36,846 nucleotides of DNA from an uncultured Eubacteriales bacterium. Its GTDB lineage: Bacteria > Bacillota > Clostridia > Peptostreptococcales > Anaerovoracaceae. The stretch is from NCBI GenBank assembly GCA_900318155.1, contig ONJN01000067.1, positions 1 to 36,846 of the forward strand, in the 5' to 3' direction. Every line of letters begins with the position of its first letter. The stretch's first letter is position 1. The notes under the pieces were generated by a model. That model had not been told where the DNA came from and searched no databases. It was given only the letters and a program-made list of their open reading frames with translations. Shown piece after piece: positions 25,391 to 33,961 of the stretch. The position numbers and the translations under genes were made by a program.

Positions 25391-26665
25391 ATGAAAAGAG
25401 AAACAAAATGTATACAGGCCGGTTATGAGCCGAAGAACGGTGAGTCCAGAATGATCCCGATTATCCAGAGTACGACGTTTAAATACGATACAAGTGAGGA
25501 TATGGGTAAACTCTTTGACCTTGAGGCAAGCGGATATTTTTATACGCGTCTTCAGAATCCGACTAATGATTTCGTTGCCGCTAAAATCGCGGCACTGGAA
25601 GGGGGAACGGCTGCAATGCTCACGAGTTCCGGACAGGCAGCTAACTTCTTCTCTATATTTAATATAGCTTCTCAGGGAGATCATATCGTTTCTTCATCGA
25701 TGATTTATGGAGGAACTTTTAATCTCTTTAACGTAACGATGAAAAAAATGGGGATTGATTTTACTTTTGTTTCTCCGGATTGTACCGATGAAGAGCTGGA
25801 AGCCGCTTTCCGTCCTGAGACAAAGGCAGTCTTCGGTGAAACGATCGCAAACCCTGCTGTGAGTGTTTTAGACATTGAAAGATTCGCTGACGCGGCGCAC
25901 GCGCACGGTGTACCGCTCATCATTGACAATACCTTTGCCACGCCGATTTTCTGCAGACCGTTTGAATGGGGCTGCGATATCGTTACACATTCCACAACGA
26001 AATATATGGACGGTCATGATGCGGCTGTCGGCGGTTGCATCGTTGATTCCGGAAAATTCGACTGGATGGCGCATAAAGACAAATTCCCGGGACTGACAAC
26101 GCCGGACGAGTCTTATCACGGAATCACTTATGCCGAAAAGTTCGGTATGGAAGGTGCTTTTATTACAAAGGCCACTGCCCAGCTTATGAGAGATTTCGGT
26201 TCGATTCAGGCTCCGATGAACGCGTTTTTCCTGAATCTCGGACTCGAAACCCTCGATGTACGTATGAGAAGGCATGTGGCCAATGCTCAGAAAGTAGCGG
26301 AATTCCTGGAAAAGCATCCGAATGTAGCCTGGATCGACTATCCGGGACTACCTGGTAATAAATACTATGATCTTGCACAGAAATATATGCCGGAAGGAAC
26401 CTGCGGCGTGATTTCCTTTGGTGTTAAAGGAGGACGAAGTGCAGCTGAAGAGTTTATGAAGCATTTAAAAGTCGCGATGATTGCCACTCATGTTGCAGAT
26501 GCGCATACCTGCATTCTTCATCCTGCAAATTCAACGCATCGTCAGCTCTCGGACGAGGAATTAATCGCGAGCGGCGTCGGTCCTGATCTCGTAAGACTTT
26601 CCGTCGGCATCGAAAACGTTGAAGACATTATCGAAGACCTGGAACAGGCATTATCTTATATTTAA
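25391..26665 (+). CDS. metY: O-acetylhomoserine sulfhydrylase-type PLP enzyme (Cys/Met metabolism)
   Basis: A protein of 424 residues from ATG 25391 with GAAGGGA before it; an ATG at 25373 overlaps that site. The PLP lysine is Lys204 in HSTTKYMDGHDAAVGG. YFYTRLQNPTND, TSSGQAANF and IIDNTFATP are family signatures, and the FPGLTTPDESYHG stretch is typical of O-acetylhomoserine sulfhydrylases rather than cystathionine enzymes. It would make homocysteine (or methionine) from O-acetylhomoserine and sulfide. A methionine gamma-lyase activity cannot be ruled out by sequence reading. TATAAT boxes occur at 25281 and 25321, without a clear -35. Confidence 0.85.
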   Translation: MKRETKCIQAGYEPKNGESRMIPIIQSTTFKYDTSEDMGKLFDLEASGYFYTRLQNPTNDFVAAKIAALEGGTAAMLTSSGQAANFFSIFNIASQGDHIVSSSMIYGGTFNLFNVTMKKMGIDFTFVSPDCTDEELEAAFRPETKAVFGETIANPAVSVLDIERFADAAHAHGVPLIIDNTFATPIFCRPFEWGCDIVTHSTTKYMDGHDAAVGGCIVDSGKFDWMAHKDKFPGLTTPDESYHGITYAEKFGMEGAFITKATAQLMRDFGSIQAPMNAFFLNLGLETLDVRMRRHVANAQKVAEFLEKHPNVAWIDYPGLPGNKYYDLAQKYMPEGTCGVISFGVKGGRSAAEEFMKHLKVAMIATHVADAHTCILHPANSTHRQLSDEELIASGVGPDLVRLSVGIENVEDIIEDLEQALSYI

Positions 26666-27007
26666 GGTTTACTGAGGAATACGTTTGAAAATCAAACGCC
26701 GCGCTACGGATACAGACATCTGTTGACGACCTGAACGTTTTTTACGGAAACGGCACTCCCGAGTTTTTTCCGGATCGGTGCGTCTTGTAGAGTAAAAGAA
26801 TTAGTTTATCAGAATAGGGGATTGCGAAGTCGAACTTCGCGTCTCCTTTTTTAATGTCTTCATTTATTTCGTTCTTCTAAAACCGTTCATCGTTCCATAC
26901 ACACATCTCCGAATCATTCATTACCCGATCAGGTATTCCGCCATTTCTGAACAAATGAATACAGGGATCAACGGGGAAATTATTCCCCGAAACAATTGTT
27001 TGCTAAA
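26666..27007. other. Gene-free region between metY and the LysM gene
   Basis: It holds a small perfect hairpin CGTTTGA-AAA-TCAAACG (26682-26698) without a T run, the terminator listed separately, and a second perfect hairpin CGGGGAA-ATTA-TTCCCCG (26972-26989) followed by the palindrome AAACAATTGTTT (26990-27001). I see no reading frame with a ribosome site and no tRNA. Confidence 0.6.
26817..26852 (+). terminator. Rho-independent terminator downstream of metY
   Basis: The stem GCGAAGT/ACTTCGC (26824-26840) with a CGA loop is extended by GGGGA/TCTCC with one G-T pair, and six T follow (26847-26852). It lies 150 bases after the metY stop. Confidence 0.85.
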
Positions 27008-27081
27008 AAACATCTGTTCAGGCGCTTGACAAAGAACACTCGTTCTGATATTCTGAAAACGCGATCGCGAACAAATGTTTT
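27008..27081 (+). promoter_or_regulatory. Cluster of three LexA (SOS) boxes
   Basis: The Gram-positive LexA core is GAAC-N4-GTTC. A perfect copy, GAACACTCGTTC (27034-27045), lies between the -35 and -10. One-mismatch copies are AAACATCTGTTC (27008-27019), just upstream of the -35, and GAACAAATGTTT (27069-27080), just downstream of the start site. All three are within 74 bases. Confidence 0.8.
27026..27054 (+). promoter_or_regulatory. Promoter of the LysM (YneA-like) gene
   Basis: TTGACA (27026-27031) and TATTCT (27049-27054) at 17 bases. A LexA box fills the spacer. Confidence 0.75.
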
Positions 27082-27098
27082 AAGGAGTTGTCGATAAT

Positions 27099-27407
27099 AT
27101 GAAAAAGTACAGAATTGTATCCGGCTTCCGCTTAACAGTTTTTGTGACCATTGTTTTAGTGACGGTCTTTCTTGTGTGCTGCGCGCTTTTTGATATCAGT
27201 ACCGCGGGTGGCGCATCGTTTAATCGTTATAAAGTTGTGATCGCAGAAACCGGCGATACTTTATGGAATATTGCAGCCGAAAATATGCCGGAAGATCAGT
27301 TAATATGTGAATATATATATGAAATCGAAGAGATTAATGATTTGGAAACGCCTGAACTCAGTGTAGGCCAAAGAATTCTGGTTCCAGTGTATGAAGAAAA
27401 GACCTGA
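27099..27407 (+). CDS. LysM membrane protein, YneA-like SOS division inhibitor
   Basis: A protein of 102 residues behind AAGGAG. One N-terminal membrane segment (about residues 12-32) is followed by a single LysM domain (about 44-98: YKVVIAETGDTLWNIAAEN, then LSVGQRILVPV). This is the layout of YneA, the LexA-controlled protein that stops cell division during DNA damage in Bacillus. The LexA boxes in its promoter strongly support the same role. Unlike in Bacillus, lexA itself is not next to it. The assignment rests on architecture plus regulation, since LysM proteins are otherwise diverse. Confidence 0.8.
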   Translation: MKKYRIVSGFRLTVFVTIVLVTVFLVCCALFDISTAGGASFNRYKVVIAETGDTLWNIAAENMPEDQLICEYIYEIEEINDLETPELSVGQRILVPVYEEKT

Positions 27408-27445
27408 AAAACATTGCATACAATTCGTCCGGAATGATGTTTTTT
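27407..27445 (+). terminator. Weak terminator after the LysM gene
   Basis: AAAAACAT (27407-27414) pairs with ATGTTTTT (27437-27444). The stem is A/T-rich, with the T run forming part of it. Confidence 0.5.
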
Positions 27446-27737
27446 AATGAATTCGAAGTCTGATCCGGATGACATATATATCATAACCACATTTTAAAAA
27501 CGCTTAAATCTAAAAATAGAGCCTCAAAAAAACTGCAGCTTTAATAAAAGCGAGGCCGAATTTTAACTTCTTGCATAAACGATGAAACTGTACGATTATT
27601 CCAGACTGACTGTGTCAGGAATATCGCTGATTATTTCACATGGTCTGTTTTTTTAAGATGGAGCAAAAGCCTGTACAATCCGGCGGATTATCTATAAAAC
27701 GACGGCCACTTCTTATTAATATAACGAAAACGAGGAC

Positions 27738-27789
27738 TGTGGATAAGACATTGTTGTCTGTGCATAAAACCGACACAGGGTGTGGATTG
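27738..27789 (-). promoter_or_regulatory. Two perfect DnaA boxes and one degenerate copy in helical phase
   Basis: Read on the minus strand, the sites are TTATCCACA (27738-27746) and TTATGCACA (27759-27767), both fitting TTATNCACA, and CAATCCACA (27781-27789) with two differences. The starts are 21 and 22 bases apart, about two helical turns, all in the same orientation. Confidence 0.55.
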
Positions 27790-27945
27790 TGAGAAATTCG
27801 TGATGTTAACATAACTATTCCCTAAATTATGATTTTAGGAATAATTAAGTCGGTTGTTTTACCTCTTCTCTACTGCATATAGCTGCATATACTTTTTTCA
27901 TGATTCCGCGTATTAAAGATCGTTCATGATTCATCGTGAAACTCA

Positions 27946-27954
27946 TGTTATAAT
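27946..27954 (+). promoter_or_regulatory. Extended -10 promoter of the nuclease gene
   Basis: TGTTATAAT gives a perfect -10 (27949-27954) with the TGn extension. No good -35 is seen, which extended -10 promoters tolerate. The start codon is 87 bases downstream. Confidence 0.6.
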
Positions 27955-28040
27955 AGTATCAAAGTTCAACTATTAATGATGAAATTAATAATGGACTTGA
28001 ATTACTACTCTGGATTGATTAATTAATTAAAGGACTGTAA

Positions 28041-29195
28041 ATGATTATGAAAAAGAATTTTCTCACTGTGTCTGCAGTATGCATGCTCTCGCTGAGTTTA
28101 ATTTTTACCGGCTGCGCGCAGTCGAAGCAGAAAACTGAAAAGAATAAACAGGATAACAAAAAAACAAATACCCAATCAGTAAATAAAAATACGCAGGCCG
28201 ATAATAAGAATTCAAAAAAGAAAACAGAATCAAAAAAAGAGAAAACAAAAGCGAAAACTAATAAGAAAGAAACAACCGCAACGGTTTCAAAATCAAAAAC
28301 ATCAGTCAAGACATCAGACAGTGCCCTCGCAAAACTGCGGTTTAGCGGAAAAGCATATAAAGTTATTAATAATAACAATCCGAATTTCAGCACAGCCCAG
28401 TTAAAGAAGAAATCTTCTTATGAAAAATATGGCAAACTGGATAAGCTCGGGCGCTGTTCAACATGTATCGCGATGATCGGAAAAGACCTGATGCCTTCAG
28501 AACCCCGCGGAACCATCGGAATGATAAAACCGACCGGATGGCACACAATAAGATATGATTTTATCGACGGCAAGTACCTTTACAATCGCTGTCATCTGAT
28601 CGGCTATCAGCTGACCGGTGAAACAACCAATGAAAAGAATCTGATTACAGGTACCCGATACCTTAATATTAATGGTATGCTCTCTTTTGAGAATCAGGCC
28701 GCCGAGTATATCAAGAATACCGGCAATCACGTGCTTTATCGTGTAACTCCGATTTATAAAGGAAACGAGCTTCTTGCAAGAGGCGTTCATATGGAAGCGA
28801 AATCTGTTGAGGATAAAGGCAAAGGTGTAAAATTTAATGTTTACTGCTTTAATGCGGAGCCTGGTGTAAAGATCAATTATAAAACCGGCGACAGCGTAGC
28901 TGCGGACGGGAGCAAAGGAAAATCCGTTAAAACAGGTTATGGTGAAGATACCAGTGGGAAATCTTCTTCCCTGTCATCAAATTCAGCAGCTAAAAAAACA
29001 GAATCCAATAAAACGCCTAAAAGCGATAAAACAGACAGTTCAAAAACTACCTATATTCTCAACACTAATACAATGAAATTCCACCGGCCAGACTGCGGTT
29101 CGGTTGATTCAATGACGCATAAAAAAACCGTTAAATCCGGCAGATCTGCGCTGATAAATAAAGGCTACGATCCCTGCGGACGATGTAACCCTTAG
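28041..29195 (+). CDS. Secreted lipoprotein DNA/RNA non-specific endonuclease
   Basis: A protein of 384 residues with AAAGGA six bases before the ATG. A lipoprotein signal ends in FTGC (Cys25). A long Lys/Asn/Thr-rich linker (26-92) leads to a beta-beta-alpha-metal nuclease domain (about 100-285) with the active-site motif NRCHLIGYQLTGE (His185) and TGTRYLNINGM supplying the metal-binding Asn. The final 50 residues (TTYILNTNTMKFH, then Cys-rich ending GYDPCGRCNP) resemble an Ada-type zinc module seen at the end of other secreted nucleases. It should cut DNA or RNA outside the cell, for nutrition or uptake. It stands alone between an extended -10 promoter and a terminator. Confidence 0.88.
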   Translation: MIMKKNFLTVSAVCMLSLSLIFTGCAQSKQKTEKNKQDNKKTNTQSVNKNTQADNKNSKKKTESKKEKTKAKTNKKETTATVSKSKTSVKTSDSALAKLRFSGKAYKVINNNNPNFSTAQLKKKSSYEKYGKLDKLGRCSTCIAMIGKDLMPSEPRGTIGMIKPTGWHTIRYDFIDGKYLYNRCHLIGYQLTGETTNEKNLITGTRYLNINGMLSFENQAAEYIKNTGNHVLYRVTPIYKGNELLARGVHMEAKSVEDKGKGVKFNVYCFNAEPGVKINYKTGDSVAADGSKGKSVKTGYGEDTSGKSSSLSSNSAAKKTESNKTPKSDKTDSSKTTYILNTNTMKFHRPDCGSVDSMTHKKTVKSGRSALINKGYDPCGRCNP

Positions 29196-29221
29196 CTTAT
29201 TAAAACCTCGTCTTATTTACT

Positions 29222-29254
29222 AAACCCCGTCCGGAAAATGCCGGACGGGGTTTT
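29222..29254. terminator. Bidirectional terminator between nuclease and transglutaminase-like genes
   Basis: CCCCGTCCGG (29225-29234) and CCGGACGGGG (29241-29250) form a perfect ten-base stem, flanked by AAA on the left and TTTT on the right. It serves the two converging genes that end at 29195 and 29276. Confidence 0.92.
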
Positions 29255-29275
29255 ACGATATACGAAATATTTCAT

Positions 29276-30565
29276 TTATTGTTCAGTACATCGGCTCTTC
29301 TTATAACCTGTCGGCTTCAGCTTATAAATTATACCTCCACTTTCAGGTGTAAAATAATTCTTTCTAAAGAAGCGCTTATTTTTTTTTCTGATCGGATGAC
29401 ATCCGCTGTGTGGATCAATAAATCTCCATTTTCCATTAATCTTCACAAGATTCATTGTGTGGGTATCGTTACTGTGATTATGGAAAGATCCTGTCACAAT
29501 CCTTACAGGTATCTTTGCTTTTCTGCACATCATGTAAAAAAGATCCGCCTCCCCGCGGCAACAGCTTTTTCTTTTCATTAATGCAGAATATGCTGTGCCG
29601 CGGATTGGTTTTCCGTTACTGTTGATATTTTTTGTCTTGTTCACGTATCTGACGATCTTGCGTAACCTTTTGACCCTGCTGCCTTTATCGGCACCAATTT
29701 TTTTAATTCTTTTCTTCAGCTTACGATTGAATCCACTTTCCTGTTTTAATGAAATGTAATATTTGAATTTGTAGCAACAGTGTGTATACCTTTTTCCGTT
29801 TATTGTTATCGGCTCACTGTATTGATTAACTGTTTCGGAATAGCTTTGTATGCTGGTATTGTGACGGATATGATCTCCGTAATGCTTTTCAGTCAGTGCT
29901 TTGTTGAGAATCACGGTATCCGTTCCTGTCCGGCTTCCGGGCACATAGCAGTCAAACGTTTTTTTGTGTTTTTTAATTGCTTTATATAGCGAAATAGCTG
30001 CGGAAGCCCGGCTTTTAGAAACACGGTACTTCTTGACGGAAGAACTGATTTTAATCTTTTTTACGGTATATTTGGATTCATACCAGGTTTTGTTTTTGTA
30101 TACAGACGCATTTATGCGCACGGTGTACACAGATCCCGGTGATAAACCCTTATATTGCCGGGATTTCTTCTTTGTGTCAAAATCGGACAGTACTTTTCCT
30201 GCGCGTGACAAAACAATATTGAATCGGTCCGCGTTTCCTTTCCAGCTGATTTTCAGAATGCCGTTTCCTGTTGATATTTTACGGATTCCGGGTGCTGCCG
30301 GCGTCGGATCCGAACACAGCGAAGGCACATTCATATCCGGATCGGTCGCACTGCCGGCATGATGATTATCCTCTGTTTCCGGAATCAGATCTTCCGGCGT
30401 GATATCCTTTGCCCTGATGTCTTCAGAAGCGTCGTACTCCTTTGCGGCCAGATCATCGTACTCGTCGGCAAAAGAATAACCGGTCATCCCCAGGAAACCT
30501 AAAATCAGTAAAATTGACAGAAGAAACACCACCGTTTTACGAACAGCACTTTTTAATCTTATCAT
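29276..30565 (-). CDS. Secreted FN3-transglutaminase-like protein
   Basis: A protein of 429 residues; AGAAAGGAA precedes the ATG. A signal peptide (about 1-33) is followed by an acidic stretch, an FN3-like domain (about 91-172), and a C-terminal transglutaminase-like domain with the triad Cys336 (KSCCRGEADLF), His369 (NDTHTMNLV) and Asp384 (RFIDPHSG). The core GTAYSALMKRKS and IPVRIVTGS fit the bacterial transglutaminase-like (cysteine protease fold) group. It is Lys/Arg-rich and has no sortase motif. It is the last gene of a minus-strand operon of wall-acting proteins. It could crosslink or cut surface proteins; the reaction is not known. Confidence 0.83.
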   Translation of the reverse strand: MIRLKSAVRKTVVFLLSILLILGFLGMTGYSFADEYDDLAAKEYDASEDIRAKDITPEDLIPETEDNHHAGSATDPDMNVPSLCSDPTPAAPGIRKISTGNGILKISWKGNADRFNIVLSRAGKVLSDFDTKKKSRQYKGLSPGSVYTVRINASVYKNKTWYESKYTVKKIKISSSVKKYRVSKSRASAAISLYKAIKKHKKTFDCYVPGSRTGTDTVILNKALTEKHYGDHIRHNTSIQSYSETVNQYSEPITINGKRYTHCCYKFKYYISLKQESGFNRKLKKRIKKIGADKGSRVKRLRKIVRYVNKTKNINSNGKPIRGTAYSALMKRKSCCRGEADLFYMMCRKAKIPVRIVTGSFHNHSNDTHTMNLVKINGKWRFIDPHSGCHPIRKKNKRFFRKNYFTPESGGIIYKLKPTGYKKSRCTEQ

Positions 30566-30606
30566 AGTATTCCTTTCTCTTTTCTAATTTCTGATAACGG
30601 CATCAT

Positions 30607-32907
30607 TTACCGAAAAGGCCGATAATTCTTATATTTCCCGTTTTGCTTATACGGCTTCTTCAGGCGGAACGCATGGTAATGCGGCCAGTGAAATGAACGT
30701 GGTTCTTTAACCAGCGCCAGACTTCTTCGGTACAGTGAAGCACTGGCGGCATCAGTGTGTTTGTTTTTTCTCCTGGCGCTGTCACCCAGCCATATGACGA
30801 TGTGTCCGTATTTTCCGCCGCCCCAGTAGCTGACCAGAACATCGCCCGGTTTCAGAGCTTTTTTTGAAACGCTTTTCCATCGGCTGCTTTTCTTCATGTA
30901 ATGAAGCTGGTTCCCGGTACCGCCGAACGGGAATTTCACATCAGCACCACTCCAGCGTATGACCGTCGCGGCGCCCCGGTCGCAGCTGCGGTAAAGATTC
31001 AGAGGATCTTTCATAACATGCTTTTTAACCCGCTGGTATTGCTTTGTTCCATTCGTGTGGCGGCTCGTTTTTCTGTATTTATGCGATAAATAGAGTGCCG
31101 CGTTCACGATGTTCCGATTGTGCTTATAATAGTCTTTAATAATGAGTTTACGCGACGCGTTCATGGCTTTTTCATTATCGAGCTTAGTAACGATTTTATA
31201 CGTCACCGCTTTTTTCTCTTTGCTTTGTCTGGCGATGCTGAACGACAAAGTACGCGGCCCGGTTTCAGGCGCTCCGTCTTTTGAGGTAATGTGTTTTCTG
31301 CTGTATAGTTTTCCGCTTTTGTATAAAGATACGGTTTGGTTCAGAACCGGAGTGATTTTAATCCGGATTTTCCGGCTCTTATCCTTTTTATCTTTTGACC
31401 CGATAATATAACGCTTAATGACCGGAGTTCCGCTTCGTTTGCAGTTCCCGATGTTAATGACGGTTTTTATCTTTCGTATATGAATGCTGCCGTCGAGACT
31501 GTTTTGCGCGAGCTTTTTATTTTTTGCGTAAGAAACGATTTTCCAGCGGGTATTCCGGACTGTACGGCGGTCCCCTTTTTTTATTGTAAATGTCAGAATC
31601 TGAGATTTACCGTTGCTCTTCACCTTCTGATCCGGCTTCACGGCGTTTCCAGACTGTTTCCCCTTTGTATCATAAAAGAAAAGACGAACCTTTTGTCCGC
31701 AGACTTTTGATAACTTCACCCGAATTCGGAACGATGAATTCTGAATGAAAATCGTATCGTTGTTATTCTTTCTCTTTCGGTATTTTCCGGATAATAAATC
31801 CCGGTTAATCTTAGGAACCCTCTTATTAAAGGACACATTCTGTTTTTTGCTGTTCTTCAGAAACGTTATGGACGGAGCCTTGATTTTCGCAGGTTTTACA
31901 GTTTTCCACTGCGCATACAGTGTGATGATCTTCCGGTTTTGCGTAGTCAGCCTGGACACATCGCTACCTTCTTTGATATTCTTCCCGCTCCCGTTCGGCT
32001 TTGTGTTCCATGAAACAAAATTCTTTCCGGTTTTGACATTCTTGATGGTCTTTAAGAAGGTAAACTGGTTTTTCTTTGCCGGCGTTTTCTTTCCGTAATA
32101 GACAAGCTGCGGCGTCATCTTACCGCTGCCGCCGTTCGCATTGTATTTGATCTTAAACTGATTCGGCTCGACGGGCTTTGTCAGATACAGACGTACTTCC
32201 GTGCCGGTCAGCTTATGATTATAACTTGTCCGAAGCCCTGCCGCGCAGGCATTGATTGTCAAAGGAAGACTCTTTGCTGTGTACGCAGTCTCTTTTGATT
32301 TGATTTCTTTAAGCGCCTTTGAACCGTCGTTTGTATTTCCGTTAGCCCAAAAAGTAACCCGTACTTTATACGGAGAAGGATTATCAGCGGCATTGCATGC
32401 AAAAAAACCAGCCTGATCCGTCCCGTATTTACAGTATTTCAGCTTTGCGGGAACTTTAAGATTCAGGTGTACCGTGAGATATTTCCAGTAAACGCCGACC
32501 GGATCCCAGGTTTCCGACGCATTATTCTTATAGGTTCTGATTTGCGATTCGGCAAGTTGAAAACCGGTCGTCTCGTCGGAACTGAGTATCGGGTCGGAAA
32601 GCGAAAGATTCCAGACAGTTTGCTGGCTGATTGCCTGATTTCGGGAAGTTATTTCTTTACCGGCGTTTGTAAAAGTTAAAACCTGTGAAGAAAGCTTTTT
32701 TTCTTTTTTCGTTTTCGGCTCCTGGTAATACACCGACAAAGCTATTTTCCCGCTGTTCCAGGCCTTTCCCATACCGACATCATCCGCGCTGCTGGATCCT
32801 TTAACCGCTTCGCCAAAAACGCTTCCACAGAAAAGTGTCATTACGACAAAGGCCATTATGAAGATAAAGAAAAACTGTTTGAAACTCCTGAATACATTTC
32901 TGTTCAT
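30607..32907 (-). CDS. Secreted protein with InlB-type repeat and C-terminal NlpC/P60-like domain
   Basis: A protein of 766 residues; GAGGT precedes the ATG. A signal peptide (1-33) is followed by an unrecognised region. One InlB B-repeat/Flg_new module covers about 251-335 (FKIKYNANGG to LYAQWK), and then come at least two similar Lys/Arg-rich beta domains (about 345-470 and 475-590). The C-terminal papain-like domain has Cys642 (RSCDRGAATVIRW) and His702 (KYGHIVIWLGD), the spacing of NlpC/P60 or related amidase folds. It is strongly basic, suiting ionic binding to the wall; no LPxTG motif is present. It lies 43 bases after the GH25 gene and 41 before the transglutaminase gene, so all three form an operon. 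Confidence 0.82.
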   Translation of the reverse strand: MNRNVFRSFKQFFFIFIMAFVVMTLFCGSVFGEAVKGSSSADDVGMGKAWNSGKIALSVYYQEPKTKKEKKLSSQVLTFTNAGKEITSRNQAISQQTVWNLSLSDPILSSDETTGFQLAESQIRTYKNNASETWDPVGVYWKYLTVHLNLKVPAKLKYCKYGTDQAGFFACNAADNPSPYKVRVTFWANGNTNDGSKALKEIKSKETAYTAKSLPLTINACAAGLRTSYNHKLTGTEVRLYLTKPVEPNQFKIKYNANGGSGKMTPQLVYYGKKTPAKKNQFTFLKTIKNVKTGKNFVSWNTKPNGSGKNIKEGSDVSRLTTQNRKIITLYAQWKTVKPAKIKAPSITFLKNSKKQNVSFNKRVPKINRDLLSGKYRKRKNNNDTIFIQNSSFRIRVKLSKVCGQKVRLFFYDTKGKQSGNAVKPDQKVKSNGKSQILTFTIKKGDRRTVRNTRWKIVSYAKNKKLAQNSLDGSIHIRKIKTVINIGNCKRSGTPVIKRYIIGSKDKKDKSRKIRIKITPVLNQTVSLYKSGKLYSRKHITSKDGAPETGPRTLSFSIARQSKEKKAVTYKIVTKLDNEKAMNASRKLIIKDYYKHNRNIVNAALYLSHKYRKTSRHTNGTKQYQRVKKHVMKDPLNLYRSCDRGAATVIRWSGADVKFPFGGTGNQLHYMKKSSRWKSVSKKALKPGDVLVSYWGGGKYGHIVIWLGDSARRKNKHTDAASASLYRRSLALVKEPRSFHWPHYHAFRLKKPYKQNGKYKNYRPFR

Positions 32908-32950
32908 GTTTTACCTCAAACTTTCTCTATAACAAATTATTTGAGAATAA

Positions 32951-33958
32951 TCACTTTTTATTCTTTGGCGAATTGACAACCTTGGTCACAATAGTTCCGT
33001 CTGCGGACGCAGCAGTCTTTTTCTGTGTTGTTTTCGGTGTATAACGATTAATACTATCTGTATACCAATAATTGACATCCGTTTTCCCGTTGATGCCGTT
33101 TATACGTGCAGATGAAGAGTACTGCCAGAATTCATACGGATAATTCCGGCCGCCGTGTTTAAGAAAATATTTTGGAGAATCCCAGCCAGTGTAATCGGCA
33201 AGCCAGAAAGGATCCCCGGTTTTATTCAGTGCCTTCATGTCGACATAAGAAAACAAAAAGCTGCTGTACGTATAGAACATCGGCGTGTAACCTGCTTTTT
33301 TTACAATCTTCGCAAACGCTTTATAATTATCCACAACCTTTGTGCGGGTGAGCTTTTTCGCGTTCCATGCCCGTCTCCAGTAAGTCCCTTTGCCCGCGCT
33401 TTCAACGTCCATAACGACCGGCATATTTATCAGATTTTTATACGGCTTCAGTGTTTTCACGATATATTTTGCTTCACGTTCCGCCTGCGCTTTGGTAACC
33501 GCTTCAGAATAGATGTAAGCGCCGATTTTAATTCCTGCTTTTGAAGCATTTACAATATTTCGCTTATAGTACATGTCGGTTTCCAGTTTACCCGTTTTCA
33601 GCCGCGCGTACGAAGTGCGGATAATCGCGAACTGTATTCCTGACTTTTTCACTTTTTTCCAGTTGATTTTGTTTCCCTGCCATGCAGAAACATCAATGCC
33701 TCTGATTTTTTTTACAGATTTTATATTATTCGTATTGTTTGACGCATTCAGAACCGAAAAAATTGAAGCCGTTTCTTTATACGTCTTCTGATTCTGTGTA
33801 AGTTCACCGATATGCTTCATTTTATATTTTATCGGATCCTCATCTTTGACGGCGGCAAAGGCGCTGACTGTGCTGCATCCGAGCAGTAGACCGGCAGAAA
33901 TGATCATACTTATTGATCGAATAAAAAAACGTTTGTTCATTTTTACTAAAATATTCAC
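32951..33958 (-). CDS. Secreted GH25 lysozyme (muramidase)
   Basis: A protein of about 335 residues. The start is GTG 33958 or TTG 33961, nine or six bases behind AGGAGG (minus strand, 33968-33973); the ATG at 33940 is 27 bases away from it. The signal peptide ends in a LLGCSTVSAFA region. The GH25 domain runs from KIRGIDVSAWQG to the end of EFWQYSSSARINGINGK, with the acidic catalytic residues in GIDVSAWQ and MPVVMDVE. The family cuts the MurNAc-GlcNAc bond of peptidoglycan. It has no wall-binding repeats. The leader upstream is long and folded (see findings). First gene of the minus-strand wall operon. Confidence 0.87.
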   Translation of the reverse strand: MNILVKMNKRFFIRSISMIISAGLLLGCSTVSAFAAVKDEDPIKYKMKHIGELTQNQKTYKETASIFSVLNASNNTNNIKSVKKIRGIDVSAWQGNKINWKKVKKSGIQFAIIRTSYARLKTGKLETDMYYKRNIVNASKAGIKIGAYIYSEAVTKAQAEREAKYIVKTLKPYKNLINMPVVMDVESAGKGTYWRRAWNAKKLTRTKVVDNYKAFAKIVKKAGYTPMFYTYSSFLFSYVDMKALNKTGDPFWLADYTGWDSPKYFLKHGGRNYPYEFWQYSSSARINGINGKTDVNYWYTDSINRYTPKTTQKKTAASADGTIVTKVVNSPKNKK

Positions 33959-33961
33959 CAA

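Larger units (their letters stand above)
27408..28040. other. 633-base gene-free region with phased DnaA-box-like sites
   Basis: I find no convincing reading frame. Three same-direction copies related to TGTGGATAA lie at 27738, 27759 and 27781. An AT-rich stretch with a near-perfect inverted repeat (ATTCCCTAAAT...ATTTTAGGAAT, around 27819-27844) follows. A nine-base direct repeat CTGCATATA occurs at 27873 and 27883. Confidence 0.6.

Noticed and set aside
27408..28040. A chromosomal or plasmid replication origin
   Set aside because: DnaA-box-like sites are present, but there are only two good copies and no dnaA, dnaN, rep or partition gene nearby; I kept only the binding-site cluster.
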